Source: Tilletia caries (lineage: Eukaryota > Basidiomycota > Exobasidiomycetes > Tilletiales > Tilletiaceae). From it: 64,000 bases of DNA. Positions 11,163-22,560 of the stretch are shown piece after piece. The DNA is taken from assembly GCA_032718865.1 (NCBI GenBank), contig JALUTQ010000045.1:1798001-1862000 (forward strand), in the 5' to 3' direction. Under the pieces are notes generated by a model, which was not told where the DNA came from, searched no databases, and saw nothing but the letters and a program-made list of their open reading frames with translations. Both the position numbers and the translations under genes were made by a program. Position 1 is the stretch's first letter. Every line of letters starts with the position of its first letter.

Positions 11163-12581
11163 TCAGGCAGAGGTCTTTTCCGCTGCGGCGAATACGGTGC
11201 ACACTCCGTGAATGGAGCGGTGGGCGCCTCCGCATCTGGTGCAGTAATGTCCGAACGGGCAGGAGGGGGTGGAACCGTCGGCGGAAGCTGCAGGCTTCTT
11301 GGTGGAGCATTCGAGGTTGCAGTTGTAGTTGATGCACACGCTCTGCCGGAGGTTGTGCCAGAACCAGGCTTTGGAACCAGCGATTTTGATGAGCTTGTCG
11401 GCTCCCGCCGCGGGCTCTTGGCAACTTGACCACCCGTGCTTGTCTGTGTGCTGGCAACATATGGGACACCATCTGATGCCACCGGGCCGAAATGAATCGT
11501 TGCTGGGAGGGCCCAGGGCTTTAGGACCGCCACCTGTGGAAGGAAGGCAAGCCGCTTTACGCTTGGGGGAGACCTGAGTTCCTCCTGATGAGGATGAAGC
11601 TCGACCGACGTTGACGATTGCTGCGTGCTCGGAGGCTGGTGCCTGGAGCAATTTGGCGAGCTCCGATGCGAGAGCGCCTTCCGTGTCCAGGAAAGACTTT
11701 GCCTTGGCCTGCACCATCTCTGCGGACATATCGAGAAGCGGCCGATTGACCGAGCGGATATCGAACGCCATTGCCGATCCGTCTCGCATGGCTGTTGCCA
11801 TTGCTTCGCGCACTCGGAAATCGTACTCGCGCAAGACTGGCCAGTTGTCCCCATGTTGGAGAGACAAGATTGTGTAGGCGTGTTCCAGCCAAGTTTGCAC
11901 CTCAGCATTCGTGTCTGGGGCAGATTCCGATGGTGAAGAGCAGACGTGGGAAACCAGAACGCCAAAGCACATGGCCGAGGCAGTCCAATCTTCGAATCGC
12001 AGGTAGAGTCGATCAATTTTGAGGTACGCCTCCAGCTGGCGCTGGGCGGCGCTATCGAGGGGGGTAGGGAAGCTCGTGCGCGCTCCTCGATGGTACTGAA
12101 GGATCCCGGCCAAGGACAAGAGACAGAAGGGAACGTGGTAACCGTTCTCGAAAAGAGTGACCAGGTCTGGAGGTATGTCGACAGGAGAACGGTCGAAAGG
12201 AGACAACCGAACAGCAGCAGCAGCACGAGCGGGGTCGTACCGGAAGGACCCTTTCTGGCGCTGCTGCCGAGCGAGTGGAGCCTGAACTGGCTGCTGTTGA
12301 GCTTGAGGGGCAGTCCCGACTGGAAAGACCCCCGAGCCCATCCCGCTGAAGCCTTGCGGGCCTGGTTGGGAGCCCGGAACTGGTTGTATATTGTTCCATT
12401 CTTGACTGGAAAAGTGGGCCGAAGCTGCGGGCTGAGCCCCCGAGCCTGCGGGGGCCCCGGTTGCGGACTGTTGGTCGACTGAGCCCATGGCGGGGAAGGC
12501 GGCGCGCAACTCCTCTTGGAGGGAGGACCAGACGGCATCGCGTTGAGCGGCTTCGGAGCTGGGAACATTGAGGAAAGACAT
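11163..12581 (-). CDS. Gag-like protein of the minus-strand DIRS-class element
   Basis: This is the structural protein of the retroelement, expected to bind the RNA template in cytoplasmic particles. The open frame extends up to 12704, but I prefer the Met at 12581 (MSFLNVPSSEAAQ), because upstream residues look like leader translation. The N-terminal third is rich in Gln, Pro and Ala. The middle (about residues 150-300) is helical and begins PPDLVTLFENGYHVPF. The C-terminus carries two Cys/His groups, WCPICCQHTDKHGW and CPFGHYCTRCGGAHRS, typical of DIRS-class Gag proteins. The frame is uninterrupted, unlike the downstream RT, and the next ORF overlaps its 3' end in another frame. Confidence 0.7.
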   Translation of the reverse strand: MSFLNVPSSEAAQRDAVWSSLQEELRAAFPAMGSVDQQSATGAPAGSGAQPAASAHFSSQEWNNIQPVPGSQPGPQGFSGMGSGVFPVGTAPQAQQQPVQAPLARQQRQKGSFRYDPARAAAAVRLSPFDRSPVDIPPDLVTLFENGYHVPFCLLSLAGILQYHRGARTSFPTPLDSAAQRQLEAYLKIDRLYLRFEDWTASAMCFGVLVSHVCSSPSESAPDTNAEVQTWLEHAYTILSLQHGDNWPVLREYDFRVREAMATAMRDGSAMAFDIRSVNRPLLDMSAEMVQAKAKSFLDTEGALASELAKLLQAPASEHAAIVNVGRASSSSGGTQVSPKRKAACLPSTGGGPKALGPPSNDSFRPGGIRWCPICCQHTDKHGWSSCQEPAAGADKLIKIAGSKAWFWHNLRQSVCINYNCNLECSTKKPAASADGSTPSCPFGHYCTRCGGAHRSIHGVCTVFAAAEKTSA

Positions 12582-12760
12582 GTAAAACTTAGAAGTTAAC
12601 GTGAGCCGACTGAGAGAGCGATACCGCTGCAGAGGGATGCTGTAGCGAACGAAGGAGGTTATGATTGAAGAGGAGAAGGAAAAGGAACGCATCTTCGCTG
12701 CCACGTCTGCCCTGCGAGATGAGAATCCGGAACGGGAGCTGGAAGAGAAGTCAGAAGATG

Positions 12761-13171
12761 AAGGAAGAGAAAGGTCATGTTTACGGACACGTCGCGTCTC
12801 TCCTACCTCACGTGGCCGATTGTCCCTCGCTCTCGCTGGGGACTAGACAACCTGCTCTGACAAGCCGAAAGCCACCGGGGCTTCTGTCGGGGCGGTCACA
12901 ATGTTCTCTCTTCATCTCGGTAATGAACGTGCATTGTAGCAGAGCGTGCGAGTGCTTTAGACGCCGTTATATTTGTGACTGACTATTCCGCTACGTACAC
13001 TTGATGCAGAAAAGGTATCATCAGGCATCAGGATCGATACTCGGAAGCCGTCCACAGTTCACTCATCGCCCACACTTCCATCTTCTCACCACCCACTTCC
13101 TGCTTGACGCAGTCTACCTTCTCGACACTCTGATATCGACCTCGCCCCACATCTCTCCATAAAGCAACACG
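12761..13171. promoter_or_regulatory. Upstream region of the 13.17-kb secreted-protein gene
   Basis: The first part is probably the 5' flank of the minus-strand DIRS-class element. The last 150 bp before the start codon are pyrimidine-rich (CT tracts near 13070-13150), as in many fungal core promoters. I see no clear TATA box. Confidence 0.3.
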
Positions 13172-13709
13172 ATGCAGATCCTTCGTTCTTCCGATCTCTT
13201 ATCCTTCCTTCCGGTCGTCCTCATCTACTCGATGGCCGTGGCAATGGTTGCTGCTGCCCCTGCTCCAACTTCTGCCATCTCTAATTTTCTCGAGCATCGT
13301 ACCGCAGTAAAATTTCTCAGTGAGTTAGATGTTTCAGACGACACGCAGTAGCATCCCGCACCCACAACGCGTTTATATTTCGTTTTCTTTCTTTCTGCAG
13401 AGCGAGCGCTTCCAGACCTCACGGTGCTTGGCAGAGACGCCCTTGAAAAATTGTACGGTAAGCTTTCAAGAGGCAAGATGCGCTTTTCGAGTCATCAATA
13501 CTTGCTCACTGTAGCATTCTGATCCCCATCTTGCACAAATAGACGCCAGAGAGCGTCTCCACGAGCTTATTCTTGAAAGCATTTCGAAACTCGAGGATGC
13601 TGGAGGTAATACACGTGCTCTCGAAGGGCTGCGCGTGGAGGAAGCAGAGGCCGCTACAGAGATGGATAGGATTGTCGCAGAGCTGGAGCGCACCGAACTC
13701 CGTCTATAG
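13172..13709 (+). CDS. Small secreted protein, 3 exons
   Basis: I do not recognise the family. Exons 13172-13319, 13401-13457 and 13543-13709 join in frame with standard GT-AG borders and end in TAG. The product is about 123 residues. Residues 1-30 form a signal peptide with a hydrophobic core (FLPVVLIYSMAVAMVAAA) and a cleavage-type AAAP site. The mature part is short, acidic and helical, with a heptad-like C-terminus (ILESISKLEDAGG...MDRIVAELERTEL) that could form a coiled coil. It has no cysteines, so it is not a disulfide-stabilised effector type. It stands alone between two transposon-derived regions. I infer an extracellular or cell-wall location. Confidence 0.6.
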
Positions 13710-13989
13710 CTCTTCCTCCGACCCCGTCACAGGCTCGCTCCCACGTCCGACATGTGACCTGAACGCTCGAACTCTGGACCCTTGAGTCTTGACCAGTGCT
13801 GACTGCTGGTTATAACATGGTCGATCGTATCTACTTCCCCGGCGCCCCCAACACCAAGAATCCAATGTTCGTGCTCCTCCTTGCGTCTTCGGGGTCATAC
13901 ACCCTCGCGATTCTTCGACAAAAGAACCATTCCTACTGTGAGCGGAGGTTCATGTAGCGAAAGACTTTCTTTCTCTGTTTCTCTTCGTC

Positions 13990-14830
13990 GTGAAGTCACC
14001 AGAACGGACGGGCTGGGAGGTCGGTAAAAGTCCCGAGAAAGAATTCAATACGCCGTCGTCTCCCACATACATATTCGCCACGAGCGCCGGAGCCCACCCA
14101 GCATGCAGTGATCAGCCGTCTCCGCCCGCTGCAGCTCGCCCTGACCGCACAAGATTCCACTCGAACAGCCCCAGAGTATCGTCGCTAAACACCGATCCCA
14201 CTTCTGGATCAGGGCCGAACGAATGTTCTCCTCCGCCCCGACATGCCCGAAGTACGTGAACACCTCGTTCTCCTCCAGCGCCTCGGAAAACTCGACAACA
14301 ACCGGTATCCGTCCGGTGTCCAGAGTCAGATCGCCTCCCCAAAATACTCCTTCGGGCGTCGAGGCAGAGCTATGATCGCGATGGCCAAGAGGACAGCGGA
14401 GGATGCTGACCGCCGCTCGACCTCCCTCAGCATGAACATGACCACCCTCACCAATGCACGTTGCCCGTCCTTCTCCGGTGACTCTGGCCTCCTCTACCTC
14501 GCCTACTCCTCCATCGAGGGGCGTCGCGCCTGGCTGCCGACGTGAGTGCGACTATACACAGTGCGGAATACAGTTGGGAACACACACACACTGACAGGAA
14601 TTTGTCTACATCATGCAGTTTGGACAGGCCTCAGCGTCCCAACCACCGCTTCCCCAAGAACACAACGATTATCAAGGAGCCACCCCCTCTCAGTACAGTC
14701 GAGAGGTGGGGGAGAGGTGGAGGAATGCTTGGGTTGTCTCGCACCCATGACTCAGCTCAGCTCAGCTCAGCGTACACCACGAGGATGCTTCGAGTTCCGA
14801 GTGCTCGAGACTGGCAAGAGTGCAAATAAG
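13990..14830 (+). pseudogene. Possible gene relic with one splice junction
   Basis: The open frame at 14243-14545 (RLGKLDNNRYPSGVQ ... LAYSSIEGRRAWLPT) looks like coding sequence. It is followed by a good donor (GTGAGTGCG at about 14543) and an acceptor (CATCATGCAG at about 14617), after which a proline-rich frame continues (RPQRPNHRFPKNTTIIKEPP). Upstream of 14243 the matching frame has stops, and no start or signal peptide is evident. I recognise no domain. It is probably a truncated or decayed host gene; a real but incompletely seen gene is the alternative. Confidence 0.3.
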
Positions 14831-15880
14831 GTGAACGTGTTAAACGTTGAACGTTTAACGTTGAATCTTATATCTTATACCGACAGTCAAAAGGAGCTCA
14901 TTCTGGAGGGTCTGAGCTCGACACTGAGAGAAAGCTAGGCCCGAGTCGAGTCATGGCTCTCATTTCATTGCTGCTTCTGCCTTGAACATTCGATGGTCGT
15001 TAGCCATAATGTATAATACAAACGTTGCTGATTGAGCCTTGACCGCTTGACCGCCTGACCTATAGAAACATGTCAAGCGTCAAGTTTCGACATGATGCGG
15101 CTGCTCGTTCCCCCACTCAAATTTTAACGCTCAGCTCTCCGACATGATACCATCTCTCCGCAGTCCGCCTGCTCCCTCTCCAGTCTGCCGTCGCTATTCC
15201 GGCGAGGCCCAGGGCTCCTATATCCCGCCCTGTCCTGTTTTCCATACTGTACGGACCCCTTTACCCCTTCCAATATAAGCGCTCTGGATCTCTCATCATT
15301 CCCTCCTGATTTCTTCCTATCAACGTTACATGAAAATGGGGTCGTCATCTGTCAAGCTTTCCCACCCACCTCCCCATGAGTTTCTCCTTAAGCGCTATAC
15401 TTCCCTGCAGCGTTCCCCAATCCCCACCACACACGTCAGGCAGTTGGGCTGCAAATACTGCAATAATACAAATGTGACCCCCTTGACTTCTTCCTCACTC
15501 TCTCTTGTACCTCCCAATGCATTGATTCAGACTGTGCGCTGAGGCCCTGAGGTGTAACGTGTTTCTCCAGGTTTCTCCCTCTTGCCCCGACACGGACATC
15601 TCGAGGCTGAAGTGGGCGATGGTCGTTCCGAAAGCGAGCTGTGCACAGCGAGAATGAGGCGAAAGGCGACGAAGGCGCGTGAAAAGAACAGAACGCGGAG
15701 CATGAACGGCAAGTTTATGTTCGAAGTGCAACTTGCAAGAGAATTTACGTCTCGAAGGTCTCCCATCGTCGAACAAAGAATCGTTCTCGTCCGGCCAGAA
15801 GTGCAGAGTTGCGAAATGAGCGACCATCTGCTGCAATTTCTTGAAAGAGCAGCTTTCCTCCACGAGTTCCTCCTCCGATC
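14830..15880. other. Intergenic stretch with short direct repeats
   Basis: No supported gene. A run of GCTCA-type pentamers lies at about 14755-14770, just upstream. An AACGTT-rich direct repeat (GTTAAACGTTGAACGTTTAACGTTG) lies at about 14838-14862. Open frames on both strands at 15495-15892 overlap each other and look like shadows of the 3' flank of the minus-strand gene that follows. Confidence 0.35.
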
Positions 15881-15881
15881 A

Positions 15882-18800
15882 CTACACTCCATTGGTGCGA
15901 AGCCGTCGCCGGAACCAGGTCCGCATCACGTCGAATTTCATCGTACCTTCGGCCGTGCGGAAGCGGGGAATCTTGCCGTCAATCTCCAGCTCTGCCATCT
16001 GCGACAAAGACAGTGAGAAGCGCTCAAAGACCGCCTTCCGTGGCGCGTGCAGGATATTGTCCACATTGTCCCGTCGTCCTGTTTGAATCGGCTGAGGGGA
16101 GTGAAAAAGAAACACGGCGGTGATTTAGCAAAGGCTGAGGAATCAGAGCTGTAGGAACCAGTCTCTTATGAGCGAGTTCTGACCTGGGCTTCTTTCACAA
16201 CCCATTTTGCAAACTCGTCCAGCTCGTCCGTCTTCGTCGGACGCTCAACCCAGCCTAGCAGATACTTTTGCAAGGCGAGATGTCGGAACAGGTGAGCGTT
16301 CATATAGCCCGTAAACTTCGTGTGCGTCCGCTGAACCGCCGTGAGTACGTCCCGGATCTCATCCTCAGTACGAGAGACGAGCTGCCAGTACAGCTTGGGT
16401 GTCGCTGCTGTAGACGTGCCGCCAGAGCTAGAGCGAGATGGAAAGGTGTTCACGCCGTCTTGGCAGAAGTAAACGAGATCAAAGTCGGGATCCTCCACGG
16501 CTGTGCTTCGTTCGAGCGGAAGAGGGAAGCTCGCTCGCTCGGGGTCGCGTGTGAAGTCAGGAAACTCATCGAGGTGACCTTCAATATGAGCGAGGCTGAA
16601 CTGGGCGTGCACTGGTTGATACTTCGGCTTGATGACGTTCACCATGCGGAAGTGGCCTGGGGGAAGATGGCTTTCTGCCAATCGCCTGAAGTTTTTTGGC
16701 AAAAGCTGCAGTACAGGCTTGTCAGCAGACACTCGCAGGTCTACATTTGTGAAAGGCTGGGCATACTCACGATGAGGGAAGTGAGAGGTTCGGCCAGGAC
16801 CTCATCCACTCTCGCGCCGAATACAGCCCGCTTCAAAGGTAGCCTCTGAGTGCAGCACTCGTCCAGTACAGCTGCAAAGACATTGGTCGCGTTAGCAAGC
16901 ATATAAAACCGTGACATCTCCCATAAGCATGGAACCTAAAAACACACCTTCCACCCCTGTCCCGTTATACAAAGGTCCGAACATTTGCTCCTGCATAATA
17001 GAACATATCAGATAATCTGCCAGGTCCAGACCGTGATATCCGAGTGCGCTCTCACCAGGCCTCGATACAGGTTGAGCTCGTCTTCAGCACTGACGTCGTC
17101 GACTGCTTCCTTGAGCTTGATCAGCCCTTGTTCTGGAGTCCATTTGATGCTATATGACAGAAAAATGACGGCAGTCAGCTGGAGATCGGGTATAGGGGAT
17201 GGAACTCTGCTCAAGAGAGGAAACGCGACTCACAACGGTGTACTGTCATAAGTTGTAAGGAACCCTTGATTCTTCTGTGGAGCCGGCGGCAACTGATTGA
17301 GCGCAGAGACCTCGTCAGATCCTGTTGCTGCGATTTGAGCCGCCACATCCGCGAAAATCCCAGGAACATGGCGGAGCTCCATGAGTACAACCTGGCGGCA
17401 GAACAGCTGCCAGCCGGGGCCCAAGCAATTTTCCTCTCCGCTCCGGAACGATTTTCTCATCTGCTTTCGCATATCACTGAACTTCAGCTCCGCAACACCG
17501 CTTTGCTCCAGATTCCGCTGTTGCTGCTGTGCGAGCCACCAGCGGATGCGCAACCGCTCCTCACGAAGGGTGACGCTGAGCGCATCGCGAGCTAGCGAGC
17601 TCTCGAGCACACTTTCATCGTGCGTGGTCGTTTCGGACATTGGTGCAGTGGGAAGGACCGAAAGGAAGGATGCCAGGAAGCGCAGCCCGAAGCCTCGATA
17701 GGCGTACCTGTGTCGTTACGGGCGTGAAACATAGAAGTCAGAGACGATATGTTAAAAGACAGCAGGAGGAGGCGAGGATACATGACTTACTTGAAAATTC
17801 GCGAAGGGTAGGTCGAGCTCCGCGGCGTGAGCCAGCTGCCTTGGACAAGATCCATCGTGAACACTGTGAATCCAGTGATGGTCGGCAGGGCAGAAGGTGA
17901 TCGTGCTGGCCGTTCGGATTACGGCGTAAGAGAGCGAGACATTGCCATTCTCATCCCACTGTGGTGGGGGAAGGTTCGATGCCACTATCTTCTCAATATG
18001 ATGGAGTTTTTTCGTGCATTCCTCAGTGGTGAGCCCCGTGAGGAAAATGCTTTACAAGGTGGTTGCATGAGCACTGTCAGCGCCCTCATATTCTGTGAAA
18101 AGAGGAAGGAGTCGCCAGGAGATTCAACTCACTCGATGTCCGACTTCCTCCAAGCGTGCTCGCTGTCCTCCGATCCATCGCTCAGGAGAGCCCCCAGCGC
18201 GATCCCGCCGGCCACAAAAATGTTGTCCCAGTTCAAGCCGCGGAAAACATTCTTGGTGAGGCGATCAAACGTGCGCATGTACGTCTGGAGCTTATTGATA
18301 TTGGCTACGCTCCTTCGGTACTGGTCGAGAATGGTGACACCCGGAACCTCGTTTCCAACCGGACGCTGGATCGTCCACGCCCAGGTGGACTCGGTCACCA
18401 AGTCCGCATTTGCCCTCGTTTTCGGCGTAAATGCATGCCTACCGTCCCTTCCGAGAGCTACGAGGAATTTGTCCCAGTGAGAAGACGAGGTATCGACAAT
18501 GTAGCTGTTGCTACTGTCGCCGTCGCTGCTATAGGGACTTGGACTGGTAGGATGAATAGACCGGAGGGCCTCAACAGCTTTTTCGACGGAGTCTCGGCGG
18601 GTCGGGTCATCGAGAACGAGTCGTGCGCGCATTATACGCTCGTTATCCAGCACCCAATCGTCGAGTAGCGAAGCGCGTGCCCTAGCGAAGGCCGTAACCT
18701 TCTCAAGGTCGTCAAGACCATCAGGATCGAGCTGCATCTGAACATCATCGTCATCTCTGCTCTTGGTCGTTGGGGTTGCATCGCCTGACACTTTTTGGGG

Positions 18801-19277
18801 CTGCACCACCTTGGTGAGCAAGTCCAGGGTGGGGGCGATGAGAGCGTACGGTAGCTCAGGCCGCTGGAGGACTGTGTCTTGGAGCGCGTCAATGACGTTG
18901 GGAGGGAGTCGGGGCAGCAAGCGTCGTATTTCGTCGGGCGCGCTCACGCGCTCGAGCTCAAGAATGATACGCGCGGCAGCCTCGTGTATCAGCTTCGGCG
19001 GTGATCTGGGTGGCGGCGATGAGGGCAGTGATGACGGCGACGGCGACGAAGACGATGCGGTCGATAATGCGGCGGTGATTGACTCCAGGATGGCAATCTG
19101 AAGGGGGTCGTTGTCAGGGAGCACTTGGCCCTCGACAGTTGCGGCTGGTGGGGCGAGCGTGACTGTCGTGTCCGGACCACCGACTGCGAGCTGAATGTTG
19201 GCGGCTACATGGGCTTCGTGTTGCTCGAGGTGCAACTTGATCACCTGGATCAGGATTCTTCCGAGGGTACTTGCCAT
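15882..19277 (-). CDS. Basidiomycete protein of the D-I-D-I-F-L family, many exons, core shortened
   Basis: I recognise the architecture from basidiomycete proteins of unknown function but know no symbol. The first large exon (18129-19277) encodes an acidic leader and then GLNWDNIFVAGGIALGALLS followed by KSDI. It splices (GTGAGT near 18130, acceptor near 18036) to complete SDIDIFLTGLTTEEC, a nucleotidyltransferase-like D-x-D context. IRTASTITFC follows. Then, in another frame, come VFTMDLVQGSWLTP and TYPSRIFK, spliced at about 17782 to YAYRGFGLRF. Downstream exons (17230-17640, 17008-17150, 16166-16860, 15882-16090) encode the C-terminal half, ending RTWFRRRLRTNGV. In the family as I remember it, about 70 residues lie between TITF and VFTMDL; here they are missing and the frame changes. 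It may be a pseudogene or two genes. Confidence 0.5.
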
Positions 19278-19490
19278 CTCCTGCGAATTCAGTTTGAGTC
19301 AGCAAGTCTTGGACGTGGCCCGGCGCAGGGGCTGCTTCAGGGGCCGACATTCTCTTGCAAATCAAGTGAGTGCTGAGTGGTATGGAGTGTGTGATGCTCT
19401 TGCTCGAGAAGACCAACACTTACACGACCAACACTTGGAACAAAAAAGCGCGCACGCGCCGTATGGAACGCCGTTTGGGTCAGCCTTTCA

Positions 19491-20729
19491 GGTGGTGTTC
19501 ACTGGTCAGAATGGCGTTCAATTTTGGCCTCAATTCACACTGCAAAATGTCAACGGCGTGAGGCAAATTGGCGTGAACTTGCGCGCGGGACTTCACGCCA
19601 TCTATCAATTGAACGGGTTTGGCTTGAAATGAACGGATTGAGTGAGCGCAGTCAGAAATGAGACGCGACACGTCAGTCAGTATGGGTGTCACACGTCGTC
19701 TGGCTCTCGACATGAAATGAGGTGAAAATTCCCCCTGGTTACCTGATCTGCTGATCACCCTGGACACATACTCGTACATATATCCTCTTCTCTCGCGAGC
19801 AGCAAGTCCCACATATCCCTCGTACCTCGACGTCGAGCTTTGAGCGTTTAGCAGGCACAATGCCCAGAGACATCAGCGAGAAACATAGGTTAGTAGCGCA
19901 GTGCTCACAGAGCTGAGCAGCGAGCAGTTCTGGGTTGAATTAGACTCCCGTTTTTGAACCGAGCAGGTGGCTGACGATGCTCAACAATTATACTGTTTTT
20001 TCTCTTCCCTGCCTGTTTTTTCTCTTCCCTGATCCAGACGCGCATCTCGCCGCAAGAAGCTCTTGGCTATCTTGATGGGTGTCACCGCAACTGTGGCAGC
20101 AATACATGCGCGCACCTACGTTCTCAAGAAATCCAAAGTAGGGTCCAGGACTAGCGGCTTAAAGTTTCTACGGCAGTACGCCGGCAAGGATGCTCATCCT
20201 CAGACGTGTCAGGATTTCCTTGGCTTAAAGCCCAACTCTTTTCGACGTTTGCTCCAGGTTCTCAAGGACAAGGGCAAGCTCCGCGACGGCACTCGATCAC
20301 GGGCTCTGTCTGCTGAAGAGAAGCTCGGTATCTTCTTGCACATGGCTCGCAGTGCTTGATGCTCGATGCTTGTTGTTGTATGTGTATGCACGCAAGCGCA
20401 CTAAATAAGCAGCGAGCTGCTCTAACGTCTGCCCTGCTTGTAATGAGGTGAAAACTGATGGAAAAAACTGAAAAACTCTCACTGAGACGCCGCAAAACTG
20501 GGTCTGTGTTGTGGTTTCGGCTCCGCGCCAGCAATGGCGTGAATGAAATCCGGCCAAAATGCTGGATTTGGCCCACGCCATTTTCTATTAAGTAGCAGCG
20601 GCGTGAGCTCACGACTGGCGTGAACTCAAGCGGCGTGAGAAGTGTCAAGTGAACAGAACAGGCGTGAACTGACGCCAAAAAAAATTCACGCCGAAATTTT
20701 GGCGTGAGAGCCGCCCGATGAACAGGGCC
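19491..20729. mobile_element. PIF/Harbinger-like DNA transposon, 1.24 kb, non-autonomous
   Basis: The ends are imperfect inverted repeats: the left begins GGTGGTGTTCACTGG and the right, read inward, begins GGCCCTGTTCATCGG. They are flanked by the direct 3-bp duplication TCA (19488-19490 and 20730-20732). A 3-bp duplication fits the PIF/Harbinger superfamily, although TWA is its usual target. Subterminal copies of GGCGTGA and its complement, read as CACGCC, are abundant at both sides. Inside is a short transposase-like gene (19860-20359). With only the N-terminal part of a transposase it must depend on an enzyme encoded elsewhere. Confidence 0.65.
19860..20359 (+). CDS. Truncated Harbinger-type transposase N-terminus, 2 exons
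   Basis: The product resembles the N-terminal helix-turn-helix region of Harbinger transposases and their domesticated relatives (DUF8040-like), which precedes the DDE nuclease. Exon 1 (19860-19888, MPRDISEKH) splices to exon 2 (20038-20359). The product is 116 residues. It contains a basic and hydrophobic start (ASRRKKLLAILMG), then FLGLKPNSFRRLLQVLKDKG, then RSRALSAEEKLGIFLHMARS, where the family normally continues into the nuclease. It stops there with TGA, so no DDE catalytic residues exist. The intron contains an 18-bp tandem duplication (CTGTTTTTTCTCTTCCCT). The remaining protein could still bind DNA, but this is inference. Confidence 0.6.
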
Positions 20730-20761
20730 TCAGGCGGTGTTCAGTTGCGGGCGCGCTCACC

Positions 20762-22560
20762 TTGAAAAATGAGCGCGCGCTCTGTTTTTTTTTTTGGGCC
20801 GACACCCAAGCGCGCACATGTTCAGTTCCCGGTTTTCAGAGCCGGGGGCTCAAAAATTTTGTGGTAGCTGGACCGCCACGCGTCCAAAGAGGGGTCATAA
20901 GACGAGATGGAGAGTTACTTGGACCGGGAGAAGACCGAGTCATCGATCGCCATGACGACAAGACCGCGTCCTCGACCCTCGAACCTCGACAAGACAGCAT
21001 CCTCAATGAAGAGCAAGAACCGACACCACCCATCACTCTCTCGCAGGTCAATCAAGATCCCCTTCCCGCTTCTCCCACAGACACGACAGCAACGTGCGCG
21101 GCGCTCACCTCCGGAGGACGACAGCAAGGCGGGGACAAGCACCAGGCGAACGAGCGGAGACAAGGCAATCCACACCCGGGAAGCAGCAGCCGGATCAATC
21201 TCGCCCACGTTCAAGGCCCACTCAACACTCCCAACCAGTCACCGCCCTCCGACTACAGGACTCCCTTGGCACTCTCTGCCCTTCCCCTCGCGCTCATCAT
21301 CTCTTTCCCAACTCGTCTCCCTCTCTGTCTAGCCCCCCTTCTTCTTCCTACACAGGACGAGAACGACGCTCTCAAAGCCCACCACGACCACGTTCCACTT
21401 TCCTCTAGCGACCGACCCCATCACGACCACGTTCCTCCCTCATCGAACTCCCGCAAGTGTCAATCTACGACGACAAATGGGCCTCCCCGGCTGCGAAGCA
21501 GGACGAGCAGGAGAAGGAGAGGAGGAAACCTGAGGGAGATGGAAGACTGGGAAGGTGCGGGATCGACGGGATGGAACAGGAGGAGAACCTGGGAAGAGTA
21601 AGGGAGTGGGATACTGCGGAGGACACAGAGGAGAATCAGAAGACGAAGAAGGAAGGGGTCAGGAGAGGGTACGAGAAGGGATAAAAGGAGGCCCACGAAC
21701 CCGGACACTGTACATTTCCCTTCTTCTACACCGAGAATCAAGCCCAGATTGCACCCACAACTGTCAGTCTGTCTCTCTCCTGGAAGCCCATTCAAGTCCA
21801 GCGTGCTCACACACTCCTTTTACTCCTCTTTTCCCTCTCCAAACCCTCTCTCCGTTATACCTCTCCTAACAGGCAGACTCTCGACTCAGACCTACAAACT
21901 ATCTTCGCCTACATATTCGAGGCAGCACCAAACCCACGTGTCTTGCTCCCTCAATTTCAGAGCGCCCTCACTCAGTTCTGAGCGCGGCGTTGGGCCGACC
22001 TATTTCGGTCGGCCCACCTCTTCGAGCGCGCGCTCTGGCTCCCGTTCGATTACAGAAGCATCACGTGACTTTTGTATTGATCACAAAATCAATACAAACC
22101 ACAAAATTCCCCTAACTTTAGTTAAGGGGTTATAGGGCGGCTCCCGCCTTACGGCCGTAAGCTTTTTGCCATTCAGGCTCGTAGTTTGGGACTTTTCTTC
22201 GCAACTACCAACACAACACACCATTCTGAATCAGTAGACCCTTGCCCAAATCTAGTCCTGCAACTTCTGGCACAGGTTTCGTGGTTGTAGCATCAGAATT
22301 GACTGATCTGTCCTTGAGCCAAAGTTTGGTTTTCCTTACATAAGCACAGAGTGCAGAAATCTTGCATACGTAATCAGTTCATTTCGACACTCGACAGACG
22401 ACAACCAACACCGCCAGCCTTTCTTCACGCTTCCATCGAAGCCCGACAAGCATCATGCGAATTGAACAATCCCCCTTCGATTTCTTTTTAACCGCTCTCT
22501 GCTCACCAAGGTTCAAGTTAATGATGCTCACCGCTGTTTTTGCTTTTTCTTGCTTAACCT
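20762..22560. other. Low-complexity ORF region and hairpin, no recognisable gene
   Basis: A 279-codon plus-strand frame (20762-21601) is rich in Ser, Pro, Arg and His, with near-repeats HHDHVPLSSSDRP / HHDHVPPSSNSR. I see no domain. A palindrome (GGGCCGACC...GGTCGGCCC) lies at about 21994-22015, and GAGCGCGCGCTCT words occur near 20770 and 22025, suggesting decayed transposon ends. The rest is AT-richer than its surroundings (22060-22400). Confidence 0.35.

Larger units (their letters stand above)
7480..12760 (-). mobile_element. Decayed DIRS-class (tyrosine recombinase) retroelement
   Basis: Read on the minus strand, this has the order Gag-like protein, RT-RNase H, tyrosine recombinase, which defines the DIRS/Ngaro order of retroelements. 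No integrase or protease is visible. I could not find the split direct repeats that mark the plus-strand relative at 33.7-42.35 kb, so the ends are estimates. RT contains an in-frame stop, at least two frame changes, and a 440-bp intron-like insert. The element is clearly diverged from the plus-strand one: the RT and recombinase motifs are the same but little sequence is shared. Confidence 0.8.

Noticed and set aside
7160..12950. Split direct repeats for the minus-strand DIRS-class element.
   Set aside because: I compared both flanks by eye and found no convincing repeat, so I did not assign ends of that kind.
14755..14870. Inverted-repeat regulatory array (GTTAAACGTTGAACGTTTAACG).
   Set aside because: The units are short and imperfect and no adjacent gene is supported; I list it only as a simple repeat.
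20762..21601. 279-codon Ser/Pro/Arg-rich ORF as a host gene.
   Set aside because: Composition is low-complexity in all frames, and it starts inside a transposon-like terminus.
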